A stretch of DNA of 64,000 nt from Bacillota bacterium (lineage in GTDB: Bacteria > Bacillota > Clostridia > Acetivibrionales > DSM-1351), in contig JAEXFI010000055.1 of NCBI GenBank assembly GCA_023400235.1, positions 1-64,000 on the forward strand, given 5' to 3'. Numbering within the stretch: the first letter of the stretch is position 1; each line of letters starts with the position of its first letter. Below are positions 33,478 to 44,800 of this stretch, piece by piece. A program made the translations under genes and the position numbers. The notes beneath the pieces were generated by a model that was not told the origin of the DNA, made no database searches, and was given only the letters and a program-made list of their open reading frames with translations.

Positions 33478-34461
33478 TTACACAGGCTGGATTTTATCAA
33501 ATAATGAAAACAGGTTTTCATACAGCTTGCATTCCAGCTCATATAATCTACCAAGCTTTGAAGCAAACTTTTTCTTTTCAGAAACCCCTTTGATTTCATT
33601 CATAAACATTAAGGCTTCAATTGCTACCCAGCTCTCAATTATATCTGTAAAAAGCTGCCCGCAGTTATGTTCTTCTCCTATTATGCTGTTAATTTTATAC
33701 TGATTTGACAAAGATGCGACTTTATTACTGAAAGCGGTTGATTTGGGTATATCAAATTCTCCTATATTTTCAGAAAGTGTGAGAATATTTTGTAGACCTG
33801 TCAGTATTTCGGTTTTATGGGATATCATGTTGTCTACCATTGAACCCCTGAAAGAAAATGGGTCATCATTTATTGTATCGAGGGAACTATTCCTTGATAA
33901 TTTCATCAAAGTGGGCCCACCCGGTACATGGTTAATGATTCCCTCATGACCTAAAACCATATCCTGAAAACTCATTTCATACCTGTAGCAACATTTCCCT
34001 GTATTCCATTCAAGCCCATTGACCTCAACAGTTTTGAAAATTTTTCTTTCCGTTTCGAAGCCGTATACCAGTATGTGATATGCATGGTGTTCCTTTTGAT
34101 AGAATAAATCGTGATAAGGGTGTTTATAGTAAAACCCGTCAACTGTCAGTATGATGATATAGCCTTTTGATATTGAATCAATTACCCTGTTAACGATATC
34201 GTTGTAGTAACCTTTACCGTATTCAATTACTATACCGTTATTCTTTGTTACTTCTTCGAATGATTGAATCTGCAGGTTATCCAAACTAAGAGACAGGCCG
34301 TTTTCAGTTTTCCCCAGATTATATACCAGATAATCATTGGCCATGTAGCTGAAAACACTGCTGTTGAAATAACTTACTGCAGTAAAGAAAGACAGGCAGA
34401 TACAATCTATATAATATACCTTGTTGTAAGGAACAATGTTCTGTATTTCATATTTCACCAT
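33478..34461 (-). CDS. BtrH-like acyltransferase-fold protein (copy 4, past the operon terminator)
   Basis: A 327-residue protein whose N-terminal domain matches the butirosin BtrH N-terminal fold. Cys20 lies in the DCxxL-start helix; a VDGFYY strand is followed by Y-x-K-x-H-x-x-x-H129-I-L-V-Y-G-F; and a T-V-E146-V strand ends the core. In the three other copies an Asp stands where Glu146 is. The C-terminal half is helical. BtrH moves an acyl group from a carrier protein to an amine. GGGGGAG precedes the ATG. It sits 258 bases past pabC, behind a terminator, so it has its own transcript, yet its relatives are all inside the NRPS operon. Confidence 0.7.
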   Translation of the reverse strand: MVKYEIQNIVPYNKVYYIDCICLSFFTAVSYFNSSVFSYMANDYLVYNLGKTENGLSLSLDNLQIQSFEEVTKNNGIVIEYGKGYYNDIVNRVIDSISKGYIIILTVDGFYYKHPYHDLFYQKEHHAYHILVYGFETERKIFKTVEVNGLEWNTGKCCYRYEMSFQDMVLGHEGIINHVPGGPTLMKLSRNSSLDTINDDPFSFRGSMVDNMISHKTEILTGLQNILTLSENIGEFDIPKSTAFSNKVASLSNQYKINSIIGEEHNCGQLFTDIIESWVAIEALMFMNEIKGVSEKKKFASKLGRLYELECKLYENLFSLFDKIQPV

Positions 34462-34491
34462 TTATATATACTCCCCCGGAAGTTACATAAG

Positions 34492-34533
34492 TAAAAAACC
34501 CCACGCCATTAATGCTGTTGGCACAAATGGGGT
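34492..34533 (-). terminator. terminator closing the NRPS/pab operon
   Basis: On the minus strand ACCCCA...GCCA / TGGC...TGGGGT forms a two-part stem, followed by TTTTTTAC. It lies about 190 bases past pabC and separates the operon from the fourth BtrH-like gene. Confidence 0.7.
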
Positions 34534-34719
34534 AAGATTCATATCTCATTTCTACATATAAGCTTTGTACCAATGAAAATATAAATGTCCAGACAACAAC
34601 TTGCTTTTTTCGTCATATGACCCGTATTTGCTCATACTTTCAAATTTTACCCATGTATATTTCATCAATATTTGTCACCTATAAACAAATTCTAACTTTT
34701 TTTCTTTAAAATGTCAACT

Positions 34720-35565
34720 TTATCCAACGTGTTTTTTATAAATAAATTTCTCATACTCCTTAGAAAGCATATCGGTTATTTTTCCTCTGGAGCCTTTTCC
34801 AATAACAACCTCATTGATTTTGACCAAAGGCATGATTTCCATTATGGAGTTGGTTAAAAATGCTTCATCAGCATCAAACAAATGGTTGGGTACATACTCT
34901 CCCTCATACAGCTCCAGTCCCATGCCGGGAATGACGTTTTTTATCAGGCAGTCCCTCACAATACCTGGAAGTAAGCCGCACTGAAGCTTAGGCGTATATA
35001 TTTTAAGGTCTCTTATAAAAAAGACATTGCTTAGGCTCCCTTCACTTAAAAAGCCTTTCGAATTCAGAAATATGGCCTCATCATAGCCTCTTTCCCTTGC
35101 CTCCTGTTTCGCCATTATGTTCTCCAAATAGTTAAGGGTTTTCATGTACACCAGTGGTGATGATTCGTTTCGCTTTATGTCAGTTATTTTTCCGGTAAAC
35201 CCTTTTACATAATCTATTTCTGAGTACCCTGTCTCACGGCAGGTAAAAAATATGTTGGGAGTACGGTTAACCCCCTTGGCCATAACTATTTTTAACACAA
35301 ATTTATCCCGGCCAATCCCTTCCAGGAATTTATAGACATTCCCGGTCAATTCAGCCTTGCTTATGCTGTTCTCAATTTTAAGTGCGGATGCCGAAGTAAA
35401 AATTCTATGGAGATGTTCTTCCAACATGATTGGTACACCTTTATCAACCTTGATTGTTTCAAAAAGACCCCATCCATATTGAACGGACTGATCCAGTATT
35501 GGAATAGCCGCATCCGCAGCAGATATGATCTTATTATTAAAAAAAGCAATATCCAACTTTTCCAT
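34720..35565 (-). CDS. pabC: 4-amino-4-deoxychorismate lyase
   Basis: A 281-residue PLP enzyme of the branched-chain aminotransferase fold (type IV). K142 in VYMKTLNYLENI is the PLP lysine; the NxKGFLSEGSLSNVFF loop and the QYGWGLFET start are typical of PabC. It eliminates pyruvate from aminodeoxychorismate to give 4-aminobenzoate. The alternative D-amino acid transaminase is less likely next to pabA and pabB. It is the last gene of the operon and closes the PABA set. A GGTGG site precedes the ATG. Confidence 0.88.
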   Translation of the reverse strand: MEKLDIAFFNNKIISAADAAIPILDQSVQYGWGLFETIKVDKGVPIMLEEHLHRIFTSASALKIENSISKAELTGNVYKFLEGIGRDKFVLKIVMAKGVNRTPNIFFTCRETGYSEIDYVKGFTGKITDIKRNESSPLVYMKTLNYLENIMAKQEARERGYDEAIFLNSKGFLSEGSLSNVFFIRDLKIYTPKLQCGLLPGIVRDCLIKNVIPGMGLELYEGEYVPNHLFDADEAFLTNSIMEIMPLVKINEVVIGKGSRGKITDMLSKEYEKFIYKKHVG

Positions 35566-35636
35566 TTATATTTCCACCTTTCCAGTAGACTCTCAAGTCA
35601 GGTAATCCCGTTGCAAGAGAATAAGTATATTCCATT

Positions 35637-36200
35637 TTAAATAGCCAAAAAGTTTTTAAGCAACTCCTTTCCATAATCCGACAAAATTGATTCAGGATGA
35701 AATTGCAGACCGTAGAGAGGATGCTCCTTATGCTTAAGGGCCATGATTGTTCCGTCATCGGTTGAACCATGTATTTCCAACGAGTCCGGAAAATCGTCCC
35801 TCATGACAGCAAGTGAGTGGTATCTGACTGCCTGGAAGGGTGATGGTACGTTCTTAAATAAGCCTTCCCCATTATGATAAATATTGGATTGCTTACCATG
35901 AACAATACTGTTTGCAGAATCTACAGTTCCTCCCATAGCAAGACCGATTGCCTGATGTCCAAGGCATATCCCCAATATTGGAATCCTATGGGCGAATTTA
36001 AGGATAAGCTCCACTGTAATTCCGGCCTGACTGGGATGTCCGGGGCCAGGAGATAAAATAATATGATCAGGAGATATTCTTTCAATTTCTTCTATTGTAA
36101 TTTCATCGTTGCGCCTAACAATTATATCAGTATCAAATTCCCCAATATATTGATACAGATTATATGTAAATGAATCATAATTGTCAATTAAACAAATCAC
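35637..36200 (-). CDS. pabA: aminodeoxychorismate synthase glutaminase component
   Basis: A 187-residue class-I glutamine amidotransferase. The triad is complete: C79 in GICLGHQ, H168 and E170 in FHPES. The N-terminus LIDNYDSFTYNL is the classical PabA/TrpG start. It feeds ammonia to the pabB product. It could also serve anthranilate synthase, but the neighbouring large subunit is of the PabB type. It starts at GTG with GGAGGGG upstream and is 51 bases from pabB. Confidence 0.9.
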   Translation of the reverse strand: MICLIDNYDSFTYNLYQYIGEFDTDIIVRRNDEITIEEIERISPDHIILSPGPGHPSQAGITVELILKFAHRIPILGICLGHQAIGLAMGGTVDSANSIVHGKQSNIYHNGEGLFKNVPSPFQAVRYHSLAVMRDDFPDSLEIHGSTDDGTIMALKHKEHPLYGLQFHPESILSDYGKELLKNFLAI

Positions 36201-36251
36201 GGCTTCCCCTCCATAATTTAAAATTTATTTCATTGTCTGACCATACTTTAT

Positions 36252-37646
36252 TTAATATTTAAGTGCTTTCTCCAAAGCAGCACCCTTATCCATTGTCTCC
36301 AGATACTCCTTTTCAGGTGTGGAATCCCATACGATCCCCCCTCCCACTTGATAGCAGGCATTATGTTTGTTTATGAGTATTGTACGTATTACTATGTTAA
36401 GGTCCATATTTCCATCAAAGCCTATATAACCTATAGAGCCGGTATATACGTTTCTGCAAGTAGGTTCCAGCTCATCGATGACTTCCATGGATCTGATCTT
36501 GGGAGCACCTGTTATGGAACCGCCCGGAAATGTAGCCTTGATACAGTCTACAGCATCACAATCCTCTTTTACTTCTCCTACTATATTGGATACCATCTGG
36601 AATACAGTTGAATATTTCTCAATATGAAAAAGTTCTGTAACTTTAACGCTGCCAAACTTACACACCTTTCCGATATCATTCCTCATGAGATCTACTATCA
36701 TGAGATTTTCAGCCTTATCCTTTATGCTGCTCTTTAAAAGGTTCATATTAGCGGCATCCTCCTCTGCTCCTTTCCCCCTTGGCATAGTTCCCTTTATGGG
36801 CCTGGTCTCAATACAGCCATTATTCAATCTGATAAATCTCTCCGGAGAACTGCTCAGTATCTTCATATCTCCGTAATTCATATAGGCAGCAAAAGGAGCC
36901 GGATTTATAGTCCTCAGATAGGAATATATATTAATAGGATGCCGTTTAATACAGGTTGAGAACCTTTGTGTCATATTCATCTGATAGATATCACCCTTTT
37001 GAATATACCCACGAGCCTTCTCTATGGATTGACAGTATTCATCATATGTAAAATTTGAAACCAGTTCTACCGTATTACTTGCATAGGGTAAGTCAAGCTC
37101 ATTGGTATCAGTGGCCCTGCCTTGTTCAATATAAGCTTTGAACCGCATGACTGTATTTGCTGGATCTATACCAGGTATACCTGGAAAATCCACACAGGCC
37201 AGATATGTTTTATTGCTGAAATGCTCAAATATAAGCACAGTATGGTAAAATCCAACAACCATATCCGGAAGGTTAATGTCATCTATGGCTGTCTGAGGCA
37301 ATTTTTCCACATAATGGCATAAATCATATGAAAAAAAACCCACTGCTCCGCCTACAAAGGGTAATCCGGTATGGTTATCCATTCTGTATGTGGAAATAAG
37401 CTCTTTAAGTACATCAAAGGGATTTCCGGAAACGGTCTCTTGTCCTTCCGGCTTGTTTATGACTATTTGCTTATGCTTGCAGGTAACTGTCATAAACGGT
37501 TCCATTCCCACAAAGGAGTATTTTCCAAGATTCTGGTGATCCATTCCACTGTCAAGAATAAAGCTTCCCTCCTTATGATGCAGCATTTTATATATATCAA
37601 ATGCTGATAAGGAAGTTTTAATTTCCTCAATAACTATATTCCCCAA
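36252..37646 (-). CDS. pabB: aminodeoxychorismate synthase large component
   Basis: A 464-residue chorismate-binding enzyme. The motif PIKGT with K285 marks PabB; anthranilate synthase has PIAGT at this place. FPGGSITGAPK and the YQVGGGI end are further family features. It aminates chorismate at C4. It starts at TTG with an AAAGGGTG site. A short hairpin lies in the 142-base gap after the kinase gene, so pab expression may be partly separated from the NRPS. With pabA and pabC it gives a full PABA branch inside the peptide locus. Confidence 0.9.
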   Translation of the reverse strand: MGNIVIEEIKTSLSAFDIYKMLHHKEGSFILDSGMDHQNLGKYSFVGMEPFMTVTCKHKQIVINKPEGQETVSGNPFDVLKELISTYRMDNHTGLPFVGGAVGFFSYDLCHYVEKLPQTAIDDINLPDMVVGFYHTVLIFEHFSNKTYLACVDFPGIPGIDPANTVMRFKAYIEQGRATDTNELDLPYASNTVELVSNFTYDEYCQSIEKARGYIQKGDIYQMNMTQRFSTCIKRHPINIYSYLRTINPAPFAAYMNYGDMKILSSSPERFIRLNNGCIETRPIKGTMPRGKGAEEDAANMNLLKSSIKDKAENLMIVDLMRNDIGKVCKFGSVKVTELFHIEKYSTVFQMVSNIVGEVKEDCDAVDCIKATFPGGSITGAPKIRSMEVIDELEPTCRNVYTGSIGYIGFDGNMDLNIVIRTILINKHNACYQVGGGIVWDSTPEKEYLETMDKGAALEKALKY

Positions 37647-37734
37647 GCTATTTCACCCTTTCTATTAAAATTCATAATGTTACTATAATTGGCTTTGATT
37701 CACTATCGAGATAAAATTCGGACATGAAAAAGGA

Positions 37735-37752
37735 CGGTATTTCAATATACCG
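37735..37752 (-). terminator. weak hairpin between kinase gene and pabB
   Basis: CGGTAT / ATACCG arms with a 6-base loop. On the minus strand TCCTTTTTC follows. The 6-bp stem is weak and may allow read-through. Confidence 0.35.
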
Positions 37753-37788
37753 CCTCCTGTAAACACCAGATGTATTTATCTGCAAAGA

Positions 37789-38868
37789 CTATAGCAGATC
37801 GTCACAATTGAGAATATTGTAATTATCCACGAGCTCCTTAACCATGTCGCTCCAGTCCTGTTCATTTCCGAAAAGTGAGTACTGCCACACCGGCAGCAGC
37901 AGCATGGCAGCTACCTGCATTCGGTAATCCCTGTAGCATTCCTCCAAAGGATAGGTTGTTACTCCTCTTTCTGCCAGAGTTTTGTGGTAATGCTCCACTA
38001 ACGGTCTGTGCAGAATCTTCTTAAAATTATCAGGAAAAGAGCTTCTGGTTAAATGTGCAAGGTCAGCTACTCCTTTACCCGTATTCCAGAATTGAAAGTC
38101 CACTAATGCAGCTTCACCTGTTGTATTCCTGGGCAGCATGAAATTATAGACATGCGAGTCTCCATTGGTCAGCGTCATGTTATTGCAGTCAAGTAACTGG
38201 CGGCGGGCGGCATTACTTATTTTCAGAGCATTATTGAATATACTCCGGGTTTTAGCGTCAAAAGAACCGCCTGCCTGTGACATGAATTGCTGCAACTGCC
38301 AGTCGTTCGAAACCATATCATTTTCAATCTGACTATTTGTAATAAGGGGCAGTCCGTATAAGCCTTTCTCATGATAATTCCAGAAGACAGCATGGAAGTT
38401 GGCAAGGCATTCGGCGCATAAAAACCAAATATTTTTATCTTCTAATTGTTTTTCGGTAGCTTTGGCATGGGTTTGTGAAATGTCACCCAAAGCAATGAGA
38501 AATTCATTTTTTTCTTCTGATACGAATACATCATAGCAAACCGGCACAGGAGGCTGAAAACGGTTGTTTTGACGCAACAGGCTGTAGAAGCCTGCTTCCT
38601 TTATTGACAATGCGTTATATACCTCTCCAGGTGTATTACCCTTTACAGTTTTAATAAACAAGTGTCTTTTTTCCGCGTTGTCTCCGCCGTCAGCCATAAC
38701 TTCAATATAAAGGTTCAGTGCTGTGTTTGACTGTTCCACCCTTGTCACCTCAACACCGGTCACTGACTGATCATAGCCCAGCTGCATAATATATGCTAGA
38801 TAATCAAAATCAAAAACCGGGTTGGGACTCATCATGTCCTTGTAAATCTGATATATCTGGCTATTCAT
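37789..38868 (-). CDS. APH/choline-kinase-like phosphotransferase
   Basis: A 359-residue kinase-fold protein of the aminoglycoside phosphotransferase / EcKinase group. Lys73 in FIKTVK and Glu91 in the next helix form the ATP salt bridge. The catalytic loop is N-G-D237-S-H-V-Y-N242, with Asn in place of the common His before GD, and the metal site is D257 in VDFQFW. It could phosphorylate the product as self-protection or as a tailoring step. The ATG overlaps the end of the NRPS gene by 8 bases, with its GAGGTG site inside that gene, so expression is coupled to the NRPS. Confidence 0.78.
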   Translation of the reverse strand: MNSQIYQIYKDMMSPNPVFDFDYLAYIMQLGYDQSVTGVEVTRVEQSNTALNLYIEVMADGGDNAEKRHLFIKTVKGNTPGEVYNALSIKEAGFYSLLRQNNRFQPPVPVCYDVFVSEEKNEFLIALGDISQTHAKATEKQLEDKNIWFLCAECLANFHAVFWNYHEKGLYGLPLITNSQIENDMVSNDWQLQQFMSQAGGSFDAKTRSIFNNALKISNAARRQLLDCNNMTLTNGDSHVYNFMLPRNTTGEAALVDFQFWNTGKGVADLAHLTRSSFPDNFKKILHRPLVEHYHKTLAERGVTTYPLEECYRDYRMQVAAMLLLPVWQYSLFGNEQDWSDMVKELVDNYNILNCDDLL

Positions 38869-41800
38869 GTTTCACCTCGTAAATAAATTTATCCAGCTTT
38901 GAATTGTATTGTTCTTCCAGCTCAAATGCACATTTTAAGCTTTCCGTCAAACTTTTGTGGAAGTCCTTTTTAGGGCTGAACTTAAAATCCAGCTTTCTTA
39001 GTACATTGCTTATATTGCCGTAATATTCAATTAACTCCTCAAGTATACTGCATAGCTCCAGGTTGTCAAACAACCGGGAAATCTTGTATTTTTCTATTCT
39101 TTTAGCAGACAGGATATCATTAAAAATAAAGCTGAGATTCTTGATATTTAATCTTAATTTGTTCTCATCCAATATTATGGCGCAGAATTCAGTATAAATC
39201 AAATCTGTATTTTCAATGCTTTTCCGCCTCTGGTCAAAGGTGTTTTTTATAGCAGCTATTGCTGATTGCCTGATATCCTCCTTTGTACTTTTTCCCGGCA
39301 GGTATCCTTCAAAAGAAATGGCGAATATGCTCGTTTGCTTTCTATTAGTGTTAAAGTATGTATTATAAGAATCATAGGCCCTGGCTATTTCTTCAAAGGA
39401 TATGGTCCTTTGGCAGTAATCCAGGCTGAACACGTCCACATTATCCACTATGCTGAACTCCCTCTTATGGGCATCAAAGCCGTATACAAGCAAGGCATGC
39501 AACCAATGTGTCTTTTGGAAGGCATCTTTTTTACCCTCTAAACAATGACAGTCTACATTTATTATAGGTAAAAAGCCTTCAGAGATTAATTTTACAATAT
39601 CCTCACATATTGCATCACTGTAGCACCTTTTTTTGTATGAAATATTCAGGGACTCCAGCAATTCCTCATCCTTCAAAGCATCCAGATACCGGTTTGAGAA
39701 ATTTATGTCCTTTCTTTCCAGCTCTACTTCAAGGACAGAAACGCTATTTGCAAACAGTATCAGAGGATCTATATCCTTGTGTCCAAAAGCGGAGAGCAAG
39801 GCATGATAGAAACAATCCTTAAAAAATACAGCATTAAATGGCTTGATTCCACTGAATATAAAGCACGTCTTTTCAGCTACTGCCGTTTTTAACGTAGAAT
39901 CCATCAAAGCATATAGATAAGTCTCATAATTCTTCAACATGGCCGATATTGACTCTTCCTGATAGCAGTCTTTATTATATACCACATCCAGATGGAACTC
40001 CTGGTTCACAATGTAGCACGATATATTAAGGGACTCCTGGACATGGTTATTTGCATCTGCTGCATTCCCGCATGATATATCCGATATGCTGAAAACATCA
40101 GTATCAACATCACTGTCAAAATGTCCGATATAATTAAATATAACATCATTCATGGATTTTTCATACATATACACATCTTTATCAATATCGGACATGTACT
40201 TTAAAACACCGTAGCTCAGCCTGTGGCGGGATGCACTTTCAAGACTTCTGCCTATCTGAGTAATATTGTCCCGGTAAGCTTCCAGCTTCCCTACATCCAG
40301 ATTGAAGGGATACATGATTGTAAACCAGCCTACAGTTCGATACAGTTCAAGATTCAGTAAAGCCTCCTCTCTGCCATGTCCCTCCAGCATTATTCTGAAT
40401 CTGCTTCCGCCGGTCCACATTTTTAATGCCGCACCCAGACAAGTTAACAGTATTTCGAATAAATTTGTATCCAGCAGCCTGCACACCTGGTTGGCAAGGA
40501 AATCTATTTCCCCCCACGGAATGGATAGACTTAACTTATTGAAATCCCCGGAAAATTTTTGCGGTAGGTCACTTACCTTGGGCAATGCGCAAAATTCCTT
40601 CTCAAGCTCTTTTTTCCAATAGTCTGCCTCTCCGGAAAGGTTACCTCCCGATGCGAATTTGTTAAGCTCAGCAATATAATCAAATATGGAATTTGTTTTG
40701 TCCTTGGGCTTAACATCAATACCCTCCAGTGTCTGCCTGTACATTTCAGCAAAACTCTCGAATAATATCCTCCACGATACGGCATCAATGACAAGATGGT
40801 GTATCACAACTGCCAGATAATCCCCCAGTTTTGTTTTAAACAGCATTGCCTTGATTACAGGACCTTGGAAAATGTTAAGACTCCTTTGTAGATTTTCTGC
40901 ATTTTCAGTGATTTGTGCAACGTAATCTTCAAGAGGATTTATTTCTACAGTTTCAATAGTAAAGCCGGTATTGCCGCTATCTCCTATAAATTGCCTGTAG
41001 ATTCCCTTTTCTTTTCTGAAGGTAGACCGAAGTGCATCATGGTGTTCTATTAACTTTTCCCAAACACTTCCGAGAATACCGGCATCAAAGCCCTCCTGCC
41101 TATACAGCATAAAAGCCTGATTCCAGTGGTGGGGGTTCTGGAACTCATTTTCAAAGAACCACGCTTGTATGGGATTCAACCCGCTGCTGCCAACAAGCTT
41201 TTTTTGCTCAATTGAGTTAACCTTATTTCTTATAAGACTGCTGAGCTTATCGATTGTCCTATAAGTAAACAAGTCATTTACCTTTAAGTCAAAGCCAAGC
41301 CCGTTAAGCTTTGCAACAGCCTGCATGGCTTTTATGGAATCACCGCCCATATCAAAAAAGTCATCTGTTATGCCCATAGCCCCGGTCCTGAGTACTTGTT
41401 TCCAGACCTCCAACAATGCTTGCTGCTTGCTGTTTTGCGGCAGAATACTTTCTGTTTTGGCCGGCTTAACCTCAACTGTCATTTCGGCCAATGCCTTATA
41501 ATCAATTTTACCGTTGGGAGTCAAAGGCACAGATTCTATATTTGTAAACCGGGAAGGAATCATATACTTGGGCAAACCGGTCAAAAGAAAATCCTTCAGC
41601 GCTGTAATATTAATTAACTGTTCTGCCTGGTAGAATGCTTCTATCTCATCATTTGAGGTTTTATTAACAACAGCCTTTTTTATTCCGGTAAACTCAAGCA
41701 TCCTGCTTTCAATTTCAGAGAGCTCTATTCTATACCCCCTGATTTTTACCTGGCGGTCGTTTCTCCCAAGATACTCGATGTTTCCGTCATTCAAAATGCG

Positions 41801-44800
41801 GGCCAAATCTCCTGTCCTATACATTCTTATACCCTTGAAGATATCTGTACGGAAACTTTTATTCGTCAGCTCTTCATTATACATATAACCACGTGCCAGA
41901 CCGTCTCCTGCAATACATAACTCCCCTTCAACACCCCAGGGCTGTAAATTGGTGTTCTTGTCCACAATGATCAATTGAGTATTATATACGGCTTTTCCTA
42001 TGGGAATATTGTCATAGGGCTTATCCACAACCATCCCCGATGATATGACAGTTGTTTCTGTAGGGCCATAATCATTTGCTAGGCGATAATTTCTTTTTAT
42101 ATATTTCCTTAATTTATCTCCCGCCGTCAGCAGATATCTTAGCGAGTTGTTTTCCAGTTCCATAAACTGTTCACACACGGGAGTGGGTAAATAGGCAATT
42201 GTTATCCTGTGCTCCTCCAGATATTTATTCAACTGCTCCAATTCCAACAGCAGCTCTGTTTCAAGAATATGCAGCTCAGCGCCACAAATAAGATAGGGGA
42301 ATATTTCCCATACTGATACATCAAAACCGGAATTGGCATACTTTGTTGCACGGTCCTCTGCAGTTACTGAGTATTCATCTATATGCCAGAGGCAGAGATT
42401 TACCAGCGAACGGTGTTCCACCATGACTCCCTTGGGATTTCCGGTAGTTCCCGAGGTATATATTACATATGCCAGGTCTCTGCCCGTATTGATGTTTTCC
42501 ACAGGATGACGGGATTTTTCATCATAAAGGCTGCTATCATCCAACAAAATACATGGTATTGTAAAAGACGTGTTCTCTGCATATTTGCCCTGAGTCAGCA
42601 TTAACCCCGCCTTGCTGTTTTTGATAATATAGTTCACCCTATCCTGTGGAGTACCTGGTTCAATGGGCAAAAATGCACAACCTGCCTTGAGGATTGCCAG
42701 CAAGCCTATTATCATATCACACGACCGGCCTGTCATAATTGCAATACCCGTATCCACTTCCCCGCCTCTGCTTCTGAGCAGGCCTGCAATACTGTCTGCC
42801 TTTTGGTTCAGTTCTGAGTATGTAAGGCATTGTTTTCCACAAACAACTGCTATTTTATTGGGAGTCCTTGAAACCTGCTCTTCAAAAAACAGATGAATTG
42901 GTTTGTCCCCGGGGTATTCCCTGAAACTGTCCTCAAAGTCCCACATTATCCTATCCAGTTCATCCTGGGACAGAACCTTGTCCTTCCGAGCCGGTTCAGC
43001 GGCTTCGGTTATGAAAAGTTCCAGTATTTTTTTGTAATAGCCCAGCATTCTGAGAATATGTTTTTCATCCACAAGACTGCTGAATGTCATGTCCAGCAAA
43101 ATGCTCCCGCTTGTAATATCCACGGTAAAATCCAGCATTGTGTTGGTATAGGCTATATCCTTTATCCCAAATTCGTTTTTAATATGGGTATCCCGCATGG
43201 CATCGAAATTGACAAAATTAAAGGTTGTATCAAACAAGGGGTTCTGTTCCTGGCTCTCCCCTATGGAATTTACTATCTTTGTAAGAGATAGCCGGTCATA
43301 AGGTTTGAGAGCCCTTATTTTTCTGCTGGTATTTTGGATAATATCCTCCCATGTACTGTTTCTGTCTATAACAGCTCTGAAAGGAATTGTATTCAGGAAA
43401 CAGCCCAGTATTTTTTCGCCGTCCTGGCATAAGGGTCTGTTACTATTTACAAGACCTACAATAAAGTCGTTTTCATATGAATACATATTGAGCATGTAAA
43501 TATATGCCGCAAAGCAGATACTTCTCACATCTGTCTGATACTTTAAGGAGGCTTCTGTCAGTCCATGTTGGATACTATTCTCAAGAACAACGGAAACTGA
43601 GGCTTTTCCACTCCTTTGTTCAATGGTTAAAAGCGGCAACTGCAGCCTTTTGTAGTCGTATAATTCATCCAGCCAGAACTGCCGTACCTCCTTTTTGCCT
43701 TCCACGCACTTCTGTTCAACTATGTACCTTCTGTAGCTGTTTTTTAAAGGAGGCAATTCACGATTATCTCCTGCAGCCAATCGGAAAAACGTATTAATAA
43801 GCTCGGTACGCAGGGATGCTACACTCCAGCCGTCCAAAATAGCATGATGGGTTACCAGTAATATTAATACACTGCGGTGGGATACACGGAAGAACACTAT
43901 TCTCCAGAAAGGCTGTTGAAAATCAAAGGGTTTTGCCCTATCATTCTCCATATGACGGAGGACCAGCTCCTTTTGCTCCCCATCACCGTACTGCCTCAGG
44001 TCAATCCATTCAGGCCTGATAGGATTCCCCTTCCGTACCATATGTACAGGAACCTCATAGTCTTCAATATTGAAGATGGACCTTAAAATGGGGTGCCTGG
44101 AAACAACCTTATAAAGTGCCCGGTCCAGTAATTCATCCTCTTCCGGACCGCATCCCACCTGGAATATGAACTGGTCGTGATATGGCCGTTCGTTATTATT
44201 TTTCACATAATGGTAAATCATTCCCAGTTCTATATCACTCATAGGATATACATCTTCAAAGTCAAGCATGTCTATTCCCTTATGAGAGCAAGCATCTGAA
44301 ATACTGCACCTCAGAGCCGAGAGCTCCTCTTCAACCCTCTCTTCCAGGCTCTCGACAACTACTTCACCACTACTCTCAATATAATCGCAAAGCTCCTTTA
44401 CATTACTTTTTTTATATAGATCTCCAATCTGCAGGTTCAGCTTCAGCCGGGAATTTATTTGGTATAACAGCTTTATGGCCTTGATCGAGTCCCCTCCCAA
44501 GTGAAAAAAGTTATCGTGCATGCTGATTTTTCCACCTTGAATATTAAGCACTTCAGACCATATTTCTGCCATCCGCTTTTCCAGTCCTGTAGCAGGAGGG
44601 TCTACTGGCACTTCCTTTGCCTTTAGCTTTTGCGGGTCAGGTAACGCAGTCATGTCCAATTTCCCGTTCTTTGTAAAAACAAAGCCCTCAAGCTGTACAA
44701 TATAAGCCGGTATCATGTACTGCGGCAAAAACTGTTCCAGATGGGTTCGTATGGAATCAACGGGTATCTTTTTATCAGACGTGAAATAAGCGGCTATATT

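Noticed and set aside
34720..37646. Anthranilate synthase and an aminotransferase instead of pab genes
   Set aside because: The large subunit has PIKGT, the PabB form, and the third gene has PabC features with no trp genes nearby.
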